Shown here: positions 1-8,254 of the stretch, piece after piece
Numbering within the stretch: the first letter of the stretch is position 1
How the letters are laid out: each line of letters starts with the position of its first letter
Source: Sediminispirochaeta bajacaliforniensis DSM 16054
Lineage (GTDB): Bacteria; Spirochaetota; Spirochaetia; DSM-16054; Sediminispirochaetaceae
Direction: 5' to 3'
DNA: 64,000 nt
Assembly: GCF_000378205.1 (NCBI RefSeq)
Contig: NZ_KB899417.1
Location: 102,222-166,221 of the forward strand
Position numbers and translations under genes: made by a program
Notes under the pieces: generated by a model
What the model was told of the DNA's origin: nothing
The model's database searches: none
Seen by the model: the letters and a program-made list of their open reading frames with translations, nothing else

Positions 1-809
1 ATCAAATTCCCGTGCAAATGGTACTTGCGGTAGGTATGACCTATGTACTTATCATCGCCGGGATAGATCTTTCTATCGGATCGGTTTTGGCCCTGTGCAG
101 CACAGTACTCAGTCTCTTACTCATACGGTTTCATATGCCGCTGCCGGTTGCACTCCTTTTTACAACTTTGGCGGGCATCCTTTCCGGTTTTATCAACGGT
201 CTGCTTTCTGCTTGGCTCTCGATACCAAGCTTTATCGTTACTCTTGGTATGATGGAAATTGCCCGGGGCCTTGCCTATATCCTTTCGGATTCACGTACGA
301 TCTATATCGGAACCGGGATAGCCTGTTTTACGGCTTCTCTCTGGGGTGGTATCTCCGTAGCTTTTCTTATTGCCATCGCCATATCGGTAGTCGGCCAACT
401 CCTTCTAAAATATACCGTCTTGGGGACCTATCTATCGGGAATAGGAACAAAGGCTTCGGATATGCCTTTGCCCGATGCCTTGATTCGCAAAATAAAGATA
501 TTTGTTTTTTCGATAATGGGAATGCTTGTTGCGCTTGCCTCGATGCTCCATACGGCGAAACTTGAAGCAGCCGATCCCAATGCCGGTTCAGGGCTGGAAC
601 TCCAAGTCATCGCTTCGGTGGTGATCGGCGGTACAAGTCTTTTAGGTGGCAAAGGCTCGGTGGTCAATTCGATGTTCGGTGTTCTTATCATGGCAGTTTT
701 GCAGACCGGTCTTGCACAGCTAGGGGTTGATGATCCCCTTAAGCAGCTGATAACCGGTCTGCTCATCATCATTGCGCTGCTCTTGGATCGATACAGGGAA
801 CAGCAGTGA
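1..809 (+). CDS. Ribose-type ABC transporter permease, 5' truncated
   Basis: Inner-membrane permease of the RbsC/AraH (BPD_transp_2) family, importing a sugar or sugar-like compound with an ATPase and binding protein that must lie outside the window. The frame is already open at base 3, so about 50 N-terminal residues are missing; the GTG at 12 is not a real start. The visible part opens with the family segment around AGIDLSIGSVLAL and carries the late loop GGTSLLGGKGS, with about seven further hydrophobic segments. Its TGA abuts the stop codon of the minus-strand ADP-ribosylglycohydrolase with no gap. The substrate is unknown. Confidence 0.85.
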   Translation, partial: QIPVQMVLAVGMTYVLIIAGIDLSIGSVLALCSTVLSLLLIRFHMPLPVALLFTTLAGILSGFINGLLSAWLSIPSFIVTLGMMEIARGLAYILSDSRTIYIGTGIACFTASLWGGISVAFLIAIAISVVGQLLLKYTVLGTYLSGIGTKASDMPLPDALIRKIKIFVFSIMGMLVALASMLHTAKLEAADPNAGSGLELQVIASVVIGGTSLLGGKGSVVNSMFGVLIMAVLQTGLAQLGVDDPLKQLITGLLIIIALLLDRYREQQ

Positions 810-1793
810 TCACTTTTCCAAAAGCCGTTCGGCCAGAGACCTGAAGTCTATGCCATTTTCTCTGCCGATTCTTTCCTGCCAGCCATCGGGAATGGCAGAT
901 AGACCTGAGAAGGCCCCGCACAGTGCGCCTGTTATGGCCCCATTGGTGTCGGCATCATCACCGATATTAATGACGGTAATCAGGCCGTCGCGAAAGCCTC
1001 CCTGTGCGGCATAAAAGACGCCGAGGGAAAGAGGAATCGACTCGTAGCTTTTCATGCCCGCACCTATATGCTGGTAGAGAAGATAGGCAACATCGGAAAG
1101 TGGACGATGCGTGTTTTCTTCCACGATTCGTTTTGCCAACCTGATTCTGACGCTTACCGAAGGAGCCGGGATGTCATGTCCGGCAGCCTCTCCCTCTTCC
1201 GCGGCTCCGGCAGCCGACTCAATAATCTGCTGTGGCGTATAGCCCCCTTCTGTGGCAAGGGCAACGGCAAGGGCAACGGCTGCCGTTGCGGCAACCGCAG
1301 GCTTGCTTCCGTGGGAGGGCAGGGCGGAAGCGATGGCGGCTTTAAGGCACGCTTGGGGTCTACCGTGAAAAAATATGCCGACAGGAGCGACGCGCATGGC
1401 CCCGCCGTTGGTGTCCCCCCCCTCCGCCGCCTTTTGATAATCGCCTCCGGCTATGATCGTCTCGAGAAATTTTCTTGTACTGGGGCCGATAACCGTGCTT
1501 TCGAGCATCTTTTTCTCTATTGCCCACTGTTTCATTTTATGTATGAAAAGTGCCTCGTCGAAACCCTTTGCCTCGCAAAGTACCTCGGAGATGATGAGGC
1601 TCTCTTCGGTGTCGTCGGTCACCTCGGCCTGATGAAGCCCGCCATGGGCGATCTGCTGGCTTGCGGGAGTGAGAAAATCGTCAATCCGGCCATAGACATG
1701 TCGTATCGTATCCGGGGACATGAAAGAGGCAGGCATGCCCATGGCATCTCCTATGGCTGAGCCGATGAGGCACCCGGCGGCTTTATCGATCAT
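810..1793 (-). CDS. ADP-ribosylglycohydrolase (DraG/ARH) family protein
   Basis: A 327-residue hydrolase of the ADP-ribosylglycohydrolase family, which removes ADP-ribose or ribosyl groups from N- or O-glycosidic bonds using two Mg/Mn ions. The metal motifs are complete: GSAIGDAMG near residue 11, TDDTEES near residue 60 and GDDADTNG near residue 277. It is the last gene of a minus-strand operon and its ATG overlaps the stop of the PfkB kinase by 4 nt, implying translational coupling. Association with a sugar kinase and transporters suggests catabolism of a small ribosylated compound rather than protein de-modification; that is inference. Confidence 0.85.
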   Translation of the reverse strand: MIDKAAGCLIGSAIGDAMGMPASFMSPDTIRHVYGRIDDFLTPASQQIAHGGLHQAEVTDDTEESLIISEVLCEAKGFDEALFIHKMKQWAIEKKMLESTVIGPSTRKFLETIIAGGDYQKAAEGGDTNGGAMRVAPVGIFFHGRPQACLKAAIASALPSHGSKPAVAATAAVALAVALATEGGYTPQQIIESAAGAAEEGEAAGHDIPAPSVSVRIRLAKRIVEENTHRPLSDVAYLLYQHIGAGMKSYESIPLSLGVFYAAQGGFRDGLITVINIGDDADTNGAITGALCGAFSGLSAIPDGWQERIGRENGIDFRSLAERLLEK

Positions 1794-2746
1794 ACTCTCA
1801 ACTCCTTTCCGTTTGTTACTATCAATTCGACATCATCAAGAGAGAAATTCCCGTGTGGGCCCCATATCCTGGTGGCAAGGGAACCACAGCCGTTGGCGAT
1901 CTGCAGAGAGCGCTTCAGCGGGGCGCCTACCGAAAATCCGTAAAGCAGTCCCGATGCAAAGGCGTCTCCCGCCCCAGTGGTGTCGATACGTTTACCGGCA
2001 TAAGGCCATACATGCAACGTTTCATTTCCGGTGTAGGCTGTTACACCTCTCATCCCCTCTTTTCGTATGACAAGCTCCACTCCCACATCAAGGAGATGGG
2101 AGACAATTCCGTTATCGACGCCTATACACGTTCCCAGACGCTTCAATTCTCCTTCGTTAGGCGTAATACAAAAAGCGAGTTTTAGGATTTCCGTAAGCAC
2201 CTCTTTCCCAATGTTTTCCACAAGGGCCCCGGGGTCGAAGAGGATGCGGGTGCCGCCGTCCTTCAACCGTTTCAGGGCGTTGAGGATGGGCTCTCGATAT
2301 TCCGGCTCCTGAAGGTAATAGCCGGTAAGGTAGAGAAAGGATGTCTCTCCCCTGAGCCGATCGGAAATCATCATAGGCCTGAACACCGATTCCGAACCCT
2401 TTCGGGTAAGAAAAGTACGTTCGCCCTCGTCATCAATGATATTTATGGAGAATCCGTTTGCCGCACCTTCTTGTCGAAGGATACAGGCTTCGGGTAATCC
2501 TTTCTGCCTGATATAGTTGATGAGAAGCTGATCTTCAATGCCGTCTCCGATCAGGGAAACGATGTAGGGATTGAGGCCGAGATTTTTCAGGGTCACCGCG
2601 GCATTGAGTGCACATCCCCCGGGAATGGTTTGGGCACTCTTGATTAAGGTATCTGTTCCGCGTTCCGGATAGTGGCGCACTTCTAGGTAGATGTCTCGTA
2701 TCAAGCCGCCCATGACAATGATCGGTTTTTCATCTTGTTTCGTCAT
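1790..2746 (-). CDS. PfkB-family carbohydrate/nucleoside kinase
   Basis: A 318-residue cytoplasmic kinase of the PfkB (ribokinase/adenosine kinase) family, phosphorylating a sugar or nucleoside with ATP. The N-terminal sugar-binding glycine region contains GGCALNAAVTLKNLG, and the C-terminal signature is DTTGAGDAFASG with the catalytic Asp. The ATG at 2746 is chosen over an upstream in-frame ATG at 2794 because AAAGGAAT lies just upstream and it starts 2 nt after the transporter ATPase gene. It overlaps the ADP-ribosylglycohydrolase by 4 nt, so released ribose or a nucleoside is a plausible substrate. Substrate specificity cannot be read from the sequence. Confidence 0.85.
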   Translation of the reverse strand: MTKQDEKPIIVMGGLIRDIYLEVRHYPERGTDTLIKSAQTIPGGCALNAAVTLKNLGLNPYIVSLIGDGIEDQLLINYIRQKGLPEACILRQEGAANGFSINIIDDEGERTFLTRKGSESVFRPMMISDRLRGETSFLYLTGYYLQEPEYREPILNALKRLKDGGTRILFDPGALVENIGKEVLTEILKLAFCITPNEGELKRLGTCIGVDNGIVSHLLDVGVELVIRKEGMRGVTAYTGNETLHVWPYAGKRIDTTGAGDAFASGLLYGFSVGAPLKRSLQIANGCGSLATRIWGPHGNFSLDDVELIVTNGKELRV

Positions 2747-2748
2747 TA

Positions 2749-3828
2749 CTATTCCTTTTCCCTTTCTAAGATCAAGGTGCTTTCCGGTTCCCATGAGAGA
2801 AAGATCGAGTCCCCGGCAACGAATTTTCGCTGTCCTGCAGAGATGTTCTGCTGCTGTACCTTGATCTCCTGCCCAAGGGCCCTGATCCTAAAAATCGAGA
2901 GATTTCCGGCATACGTAATGAATTCAATCTTCCCTCTGATTGCCTGATGCTCTTCCCTATCCGAGATCGTGATCTTTTCAGGGCGCACCGATACCGTGCA
3001 GTGTGTGCCGTCTTCCAGAAATTCATCGCAACGGAAAGGTAGATATTGCATTTCGTCCATCATGAGCCGATATCCATTATTTCCTTCGCACTTTACGACC
3101 CCTGAAAAAAAGTTTGCCTGGCCGAGGAAATCTGCGACGAAGCTGTTTTTGGGATGTTCATACACAGTATCCGGTGTATCAAGCTGGACAATCTTTCCCT
3201 TTTCCATAACGGCAATATAATCGGACAAGGTTAAAGCCTCTTCCTGGTCGTGGGTCACAAAGATAGTCGTGATTCCAACCTCTTTCTGGATTTGACGAAG
3301 TTCAACCTGCATTTCGACCCGTAGTTTTTTATCGAGAGCCGAAAGGCTTTCGTCGAGAAGGAGCAGGCTCGGCCTGATCACCAGTGCCCTGGCAAGGGCA
3401 ACCCGTTGCTGCTGACCGCCCGAAAGCTGTTTCGGCTTCCGTTTCTCATATCCGGTCAACCGAACCATTTCCAGGGCTTCTGCAACCTTCTTTTTTATCT
3501 CTCTATGATTGTGGTTCCTCTGTTCCAGACCATAAGAGACGTTTTGTTCCACGCTCATATGGGGAAACAGGGCGTAGCTTTGGAAAACCATGCCGATATT
3601 ACGCTTAAAGGTGGGGATTCCATTTATGATAGTGCCATTTAAACGGATGCTGCCTCCCTCCGGCTTTTCGAACCCCGCTATCAACCTCAGGGTTGTTGTT
3701 TTTCCGCAGCCGGATGGGCCCAATAGGGATAGAAAGGATCCTTCCTCGATATCAAAACCAATGTTATCCAGCACGGTCGTTCTGTCGTAGATCTTACTCA
3801 GCTCTCGCACTTCCAAATATGCCATCAT
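2749..3828 (-). CDS. potA: PotA-type ABC transporter ATP-binding protein
   Basis: A 359-residue ATPase energising the PotBCD-type importer encoded upstream. It has Walker A GPSGCGKTT near residue 38, signature LSGGQQQRVALARA, Walker B LLLLDESLSALD and the switch His in VTHDQEEAL, followed by a C-terminal TOBE-like domain of about 100 residues. Length is typical of PotA/FbpC. It overlaps the permease gene by 4 nt. Homology points to spermidine/putrescine, but PotA-type ATPases also serve other amine, thiamine or phosphonate systems, so the symbol indicates family rather than proven substrate. Confidence 0.85.
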   Translation of the reverse strand: MMAYLEVRELSKIYDRTTVLDNIGFDIEEGSFLSLLGPSGCGKTTTLRLIAGFEKPEGGSIRLNGTIINGIPTFKRNIGMVFQSYALFPHMSVEQNVSYGLEQRNHNHREIKKKVAEALEMVRLTGYEKRKPKQLSGGQQQRVALARALVIRPSLLLLDESLSALDKKLRVEMQVELRQIQKEVGITTIFVTHDQEEALTLSDYIAVMEKGKIVQLDTPDTVYEHPKNSFVADFLGQANFFSGVVKCEGNNGYRLMMDEMQYLPFRCDEFLEDGTHCTVSVRPEKITISDREEHQAIRGKIEFITYAGNLSIFRIRALGQEIKVQQQNISAGQRKFVAGDSIFLSWEPESTLILEREKE

Positions 3829-4628
3829 GCATCTCCCTTGTCACTTTTGAAAAGTGCCCTGATTGATGATCTCATCACCGCCGCCGTGACTGCGATTAAA
3901 CTCAGCGAAGCGAGCAGGATGATGGTTGCCACCGCGTTCATCTCCGGTGTGAAGCCGAACTTTATCGAAGAATAGATCTCCATCGGCAGGGTCGTGGTAC
4001 CCGTGGGAATCAGAAAATAGGAAATAACAAAATTATCAAAAGAGATCATAAAGGATAGAAAACCGCCGGAAAGCATGGCGGGCAGCATCATCGGAAGGGT
4101 GACCCGATAAAAGGTCGTCCAATCGCTGGCTCCGAGGCTGCTCGATGCTTCCTGGGTTTCTTTTCCCATATCCCGGACACGGGCAATAATGACCAGTGCC
4201 GAGTAGGGGAGAGAAATAATCAAGTGTCCTATCAAGAGGAGAACAAAATTCCTGTCCAAGCCTAAACTTCGCAAAAGCAGCAGAAGGGATAGCCCCATGA
4301 TCAGCCACGGCATCGTAAGCGGCAGCATAACCAGAGACTGCATGGCCGTTCGTGTCTTCCTTCCTGCAAGGTTCGTTCCAAGGGCCAGGGATGTGGCAAG
4401 AATTACCGACAGTACGGCCGTAACGGCTCCGATCCAAAGACTATTGATGGTTGCCTGAACAATTTTCTCATTCCCTGCCAGGGCCTTGTACCATTTGAGG
4501 GAAAACTCTATGGGAAGGGCGTTGTATTGTGACGTATTGAAAGACATCACCATGAGGACGACGATCGGCGTGTAAAGAAAGAGTAGGAGCAGGCCTGTGT
4601 ATATCCATCCGAACAGTTTCTTAGCCAT
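3825..4628 (-). CDS. potC: PotC-type ABC transporter permease
   Basis: A 267-residue inner-membrane permease of the PotC type with six predicted membrane segments and the cytoplasmic EAA loop ASSSLGASDWTTFYRVTLP, which docks on the ATPase. The ATG at 4628 is preferred: the longer frame from 4679 runs back into the upstream gene, whereas 4628 gives a normal PotC N-terminus with a positively charged start and then a membrane helix. It overlaps the end of the PotB-type gene by 8 nt and the start of the ATPase gene by 4 nt, so the transporter subunits are translated together. Confidence 0.85.
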   Translation of the reverse strand: MAKKLFGWIYTGLLLLFLYTPIVVLMVMSFNTSQYNALPIEFSLKWYKALAGNEKIVQATINSLWIGAVTAVLSVILATSLALGTNLAGRKTRTAMQSLVMLPLTMPWLIMGLSLLLLLRSLGLDRNFVLLLIGHLIISLPYSALVIIARVRDMGKETQEASSSLGASDWTTFYRVTLPMMLPAMLSGGFLSFMISFDNFVISYFLIPTGTTTLPMEIYSSIKFGFTPEMNAVATIILLASLSLIAVTAAVMRSSIRALFKSDKGDA

Positions 4629-5457
4629 CGATACGCACCCTCCGATTTCGCAGGGCGGAGAGAATCCCCATTGAGGCAAGTACCATCACAAGGAGAAGAA
4701 AGGCTATCGCCGAGCCGAAGTTCCAGCCGTAAATTTCAAAAAACTGGTCTTCGATGACCGTACCTATGACCGATCCTTGTGTACCTCCCAAAATTCTCGG
4801 CTCGACGAAGCTGCCCAAACAGGGGACGAATACCAAAATGGCGCCGCTTATGATGCCCGTTTCGGTGAGGGGGAGAATAACGCGGCGAAAGGTCGTAATG
4901 GGTCGTGCTCCGAGACTGCGTGATGCCTCCAGCAGGGAATCATCTATCTTTTCCAGGGTCATGTAGATGGTGATAATCATATAGGGGCAGAATATATGGA
5001 CCAGCCCGATAATGACCGCCGTCTGTGTAAAGAGGATACCCAATCCCTCTCCCGAGCTAAGATGCACATGCTGCAATGCGATATCAAGTATTCCGCCGTC
5101 CCGGAGAAGATTCATCCAGGAATAAGCACGAATCAGTTGACTCGACCAGAAGGGGATAATGATGAGCATGAGAATGATGTTTTTTCCCTTTGCAATGAGC
5201 TTTGCCAGAATAAAGGCCATAGGATAGGCAATCAACAGGCTGATCACCGTAACCAGAAGGCTCATTCTCATGGTTTTGAGGGTTAGTTTGAGATAGAATG
5301 ATTTACTGAAAAATCTGGCATAGTTTGCCAGGCCTACAAATCCGCTGCCGTCGTCGCCCTGGAAGCTGTATGCGAACATGATAAACAGCGGTACAACGGC
5401 AAAGCTGATGAGCATGAAGGCCGACGGGCTTAATAAAAAGATTGTTTTCTTTTCCAT
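4621..5457 (-). CDS. potB: PotB-type ABC transporter permease
   Basis: A 278-residue permease, partner of PotC, with six predicted transmembrane helices and the EAA loop ASRSLGARPITTFRRVILP near residue 180. The start at 5457 follows family length; the open frame upstream to 5652 overlaps the end of the binding-protein gene in another frame and has no protein-like features. A stem-loop at 5508-5536 separates it from the binding-protein gene, which probably lowers permease expression relative to the binding protein. Confidence 0.85.
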   Translation of the reverse strand: MEKKTIFLLSPSAFMLISFAVVPLFIMFAYSFQGDDGSGFVGLANYARFFSKSFYLKLTLKTMRMSLLVTVISLLIAYPMAFILAKLIAKGKNIILMLIIIPFWSSQLIRAYSWMNLLRDGGILDIALQHVHLSSGEGLGILFTQTAVIIGLVHIFCPYMIITIYMTLEKIDDSLLEASRSLGARPITTFRRVILPLTETGIISGAILVFVPCLGSFVEPRILGGTQGSVIGTVIEDQFFEIYGWNFGSAIAFLLLVMVLASMGILSALRNRRVRIDG

Positions 5458-5507
5458 GATACTACTCTGAAGAAAGATCCATGGCGGAACACTAGTAAAG
5501 GACCAAA

Positions 5508-5536
5508 GAGCCCGGCTCCCAAAAGAATCCGGGCTC
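5508..5536 (-). promoter_or_regulatory. Stem-loop between potD- and potB-like genes
   Basis: Inverted repeat GAGCCCGG / CCGGGCTC (8 bp, 13-nt loop) just after the binding-protein stop codon. On the minus strand it is followed by TTTGG only, so it is a weak terminator or an mRNA-stabilising hairpin. Such elements commonly let the binding protein be made in excess of the permeases. Confidence 0.6.
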
Positions 5537-5551
5537 ACCATAACAAGACTA

Positions 5552-6613
5552 TTACTTGGCCTTGACCTCCTGCCACAGCTCATTCCACTCGGTCTTTGTG
5601 CTGTTGTCCCGGTAGGCGATGAAGAAGAGCTTATTGATCGCATCTTCTCCAAGATTGTTCTCCTTCACAAACTGCGGATCCAACTCCTCTGCAACTCGCT
5701 GATTGACAGGTGCCGGGCCTCCGCTGGTAACCCATGCCTTCTGAAACGCCTCTCCGATCATGTAGTTGATGAATGCATAGGCCATATCCTTGTGGGGGGC
5801 ATCTTTCACGATCGCCCAGTTGTCGACCCAGCCGATGGCCCCTTCTTTGGGAATCACGTATTCGATAGGTTCTCCGTTGAGCTTCATGGCAGCTGCCTGA
5901 CCGCTCCACATCATGCCGACGGCGATCTGCTTGTTTGCAAAGAGCTTTGAGAATTCATCACCCGTCTTCCAGTATGTTCTGTTCAGGGGCTTTTGTGCGA
6001 TAAGTTTTGCCTTGATCGCCTCTAAGTCGGAGGGATGATTTGGGTCCTGGCCGAGGATGATTGCGGCAGTCATGACAGCATCGTTGTAATCGTCCCGAAA
6101 GGCAATCTTTCCTGCGTAATTCTGGTCCCAGAGCACCGAGATGGTATCAACCTTTTCCTGTATCATATCGCTGTTGTAGGCAATGGCCGTAGAACCCCAT
6201 ACCCAAGGAACCGCATAGAGCTTCCCGTTTTTGGAATTCTCAGGGAGTTGTCTGAACTTTGCAAACACATCGTCATAGTTGTCCAGTTTTGATGTGTCTA
6301 TCGCTTCGATGAGCCCTTCGTTGATCGCCATGGGAAGGACCGAGGCGTTTGGCAGAACCACATCGAATTTTCCCATTCCCCCTGTTCGAAGTTTTGTAAG
6401 GAGTTCTTCTTCTGATGCCATATATTCGTGTACGATTTTACAACCATAGGACTCTTCAAAATGCCGAATAACCTCTTCACTGTTGGATCCGTAATCCTTC
6501 CAGTTCACGACGACAAGAACATTTTCATCTTTTGATGTCTCCTGGCTTCCTGCGGCATAAAGCGAAAAAGAAACCAACACCAACATCAATACGGCAACCC
6601 ATTTTGCTTTCAT
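5552..6613 (-). CDS. potD: PotD-type extracytoplasmic solute-binding protein
   Basis: A 353-residue substrate-binding protein of the spermidine/putrescine family, first gene of the potD-B-C-A-pfkB-ADP-ribosylglycohydrolase operon. A signal peptide (MKAKWVAVLMLVLVSFSLYA) is followed by AGSQE; there is no lipobox cysteine. The SD-like GGAGAGG precedes the ATG. The mature protein shows the family layout, including VVNWKDYGSNSEEVIRHFE, GKFDVVLPNAS and AVPWVWGSTAIAYN. The ligand is a polyamine or another cationic amine by family; the co-transcribed kinase and hydrolase hint at a ribosylated ligand, unproven. Confidence 0.85.
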   Translation of the reverse strand: MKAKWVAVLMLVLVSFSLYAAGSQETSKDENVLVVVNWKDYGSNSEEVIRHFEESYGCKIVHEYMASEEELLTKLRTGGMGKFDVVLPNASVLPMAINEGLIEAIDTSKLDNYDDVFAKFRQLPENSKNGKLYAVPWVWGSTAIAYNSDMIQEKVDTISVLWDQNYAGKIAFRDDYNDAVMTAAIILGQDPNHPSDLEAIKAKLIAQKPLNRTYWKTGDEFSKLFANKQIAVGMMWSGQAAAMKLNGEPIEYVIPKEGAIGWVDNWAIVKDAPHKDMAYAFINYMIGEAFQKAWVTSGGPAPVNQRVAEELDPQFVKENNLGEDAINKLFFIAYRDNSTKTEWNELWQEVKAK

Positions 6614-6635
6614 CTACCTCTCCTTTTGTTTTTCC

Positions 6636-6650
6636 GCATGTGTTACATGC
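6636..6650. promoter_or_regulatory. Candidate operator upstream of potD-like gene
   Basis: A 15-bp perfect palindrome, GCATGT-gtt-ACATGC, between the decayed GntR gene and the binding-protein gene, 23 bp before the ATG. Position and symmetry suit a repressor site or a short leader hairpin. The regulator is unknown. Confidence 0.4.
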
Positions 6651-6679
6651 AGATGAATTTCCATACAAGCTTCAACGGC

Positions 6680-7234
6680 TTATTGAAAAAACCTCATTTC
6701 GATTCTGGCCGGGTGTATCCTGTAAACCTCCCGCATCACACGATATAATGATGATGAGCCGAAATCGTAGAGATCGATATCGGGAAATTGAGTCAGGGAG
6801 ATGAGTGAGGTGTCGATGGTCAGATAGTGATTGCCGAAGTCGTCCATTGTGTCTCTTGCCCTGATTAATCGTAATCATTTTGCCACCTTTCCACAATGTT
6901 CAATCTCATGAGTGAGAACGATTGATGTCGGCTTTTTGCCAAGAGATGTGACATAATCGGTAAAACCGTTGAAATCCCAGATGCTGTGGGTGACCTCCCG
7001 AATGCTGACAAAAGAGCCTTGCCCTCGAATTTCCCTTACAAGTCCTTCCTGTACTAATTCGGATAAAGCGCGCCGTATCGTTTGCCGGGTCACATCGTAC
7101 AGGGAGGCAAGCCGCGGCTCAGAGGGCAGAGGTCCACCATCCTCATACTTCACCTTGAAGATCGCATCTTTCAGGATTTGTTTCAACTGCAGATATAATG
7201 GTATCCCGCTGTTTTTTTCTGACACTGTTTTCAT
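6680..7234 (-). pseudogene. Decayed GntR/HutC-family regulator
   Basis: The ATG at 7234 opens a normal GntR winged-helix domain (residues about 1-75, including LPSEPRLASLYDVTRQTIRRAL, an SD-poor start). The UTRA effector domain begins but the frame stops at 6875-6877 (TGA) after about 119 residues. The same frame then continues in recognisable UTRA sequence (TIDTSLISLTQFPDID, then SSSLYRVMREVYRIHPARIE) to a second stop at 6680. About 10 residues seem missing near the first stop and the last 50-60 of a usual 240-residue protein are absent. Expected product: a DNA-binding head without a working ligand domain, or nothing. It probably once controlled the adjacent transporter operon. Confidence 0.7.
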
Positions 7235-7242
7235 GTTGTTTG

Positions 7243-7256
7243 CTTGTGTGTACAAG
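7243..7256. promoter_or_regulatory. Candidate GntR operator
   Basis: Palindrome CTTGT-gtgt-ACAAG lying 8 nt upstream of the ATG of the GntR remnant. GntR/HutC regulators typically bind short palindromes and often repress their own gene, so this is a plausible autoregulatory site. Confidence 0.4.
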
Positions 7257-7296
7257 TTTTATTGTATAGGTATTTTTTCTACGGGTCAAAGACAAT

Positions 7297-7336
7297 CAAG
7301 AACGGCAGAATCACAAGATGTGATCTGCCGTTCTTG
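7297..7336 (-). terminator. Hairpin ending the nucleoside transporter operon
   Basis: A long stem: CAAGAACGGCAG plus ATCACA pairs with TGTGAT plus CTGCCGTTCTTG, 18 bp with one bulged A and a 3-nt loop. It begins 7 nt after the stop codon of the last permease gene. On the minus strand it is followed by ATTGTCTTT, a poor U-run, so it may terminate weakly or protect the 3' end. Confidence 0.65.
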
Positions 7337-7342
7337 AACGAT

Positions 7343-8254
7343 TTAGTTTTCTTTGATGTATGAGACACCGAGTTTCGCAGGGACGTTGAATTGCTTTCGA
7401 CTTATGGTAAGTATGATCGTCAGGATGTAGGGAAGGGCGATGAACACCTCATTCGGTAGAAAGCCTCCTCCGGAGGATTGCATATAAATTGCAATAGATT
7501 CGGCGACACCGAAGATAAGTGCCCCTATAATTGCGCCGATGGGATTCCAGTTTCCGAGGAAACAGATGGCAAATGCAATCCAGCCCCGTCCTCCTATAAT
7601 ACCTTCGGTATACATTCCCAGATAGACAACAGAGTAGAAGGAGCCTGCTATTCCGCCAAGCACTCCGGCAATCAGGATGACGAGCATACGTACTTTTTCT
7701 ACACTGATACCTACAACATCAACGGCAACGGGATTCTCGCCGACTGAGCGGATGACCAATCCCGCCGCGGTCTTAAATAAGATGAAATAGGCAGTAAGGG
7801 CTAAAAGAAAGGCAACATAGGTGAGTATGCTTTGGTCGAAAAGAAGCCCTCCAATAACCGGTATTTTCGACAAAAGCGGAATAGGTAACTTTTCCAGCGG
7901 TTCAATAGTCAGCGGTAGCAATGGGACCCCAAAAATGACACGATGAAAAAAAGCGACGATTCCCGCTATGAAAATATTAAGCGCTGTTCCCGTTACGATT
8001 TGATGCTGCTTGAGAATGATAGTGATCCATCCGTAGATAAGTGCAACGCACAAACCTAAAAGGGCCGCAAGAAAAAAGCCCGTCAGATAGCTTCCTGTTG
8101 TGTAGACACCGACAAAGCCGCCCCAGGCTCCGATGAGAAAAATCCCCTCCACAGCTATAATCATTACCCCGGCGCGTTCCGCGATAACCTCGGCAGTGGC
8201 ACCAATCAAAAGAGGGGTACTCATCAAAAGTGCACGTGCTATGATGTTGATCAT
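7343..8254 (-). CDS. Nucleoside-type ABC permease (NupQ/YufQ-like)
   Basis: A 303-residue integral membrane permease of the BPD_transp_2 family, last gene of a BMP-type transporter operon. It has about eight to ten hydrophobic helices and the conserved segment AEVIAERAGVMIIAVEGIFLIGAW near the N-terminus, plus GGIAGSFYSVVYLG and GRGWIAFAICFLGNWNPIGA. Organisation with the other permease, a double-domain ATPase and a BMP binding protein matches Bacillus NupNOPQ and Treponema-type purine nucleoside importers. It overlaps the upstream permease gene by 4 nt. Confidence 0.85.
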   Translation of the reverse strand: MINIIARALLMSTPLLIGATAEVIAERAGVMIIAVEGIFLIGAWGGFVGVYTTGSYLTGFFLAALLGLCVALIYGWITIILKQHQIVTGTALNIFIAGIVAFFHRVIFGVPLLPLTIEPLEKLPIPLLSKIPVIGGLLFDQSILTYVAFLLALTAYFILFKTAAGLVIRSVGENPVAVDVVGISVEKVRMLVILIAGVLGGIAGSFYSVVYLGMYTEGIIGGRGWIAFAICFLGNWNPIGAIIGALIFGVAESIAIYMQSSGGGFLPNEVFIALPYILTIILTISRKQFNVPAKLGVSYIKEN

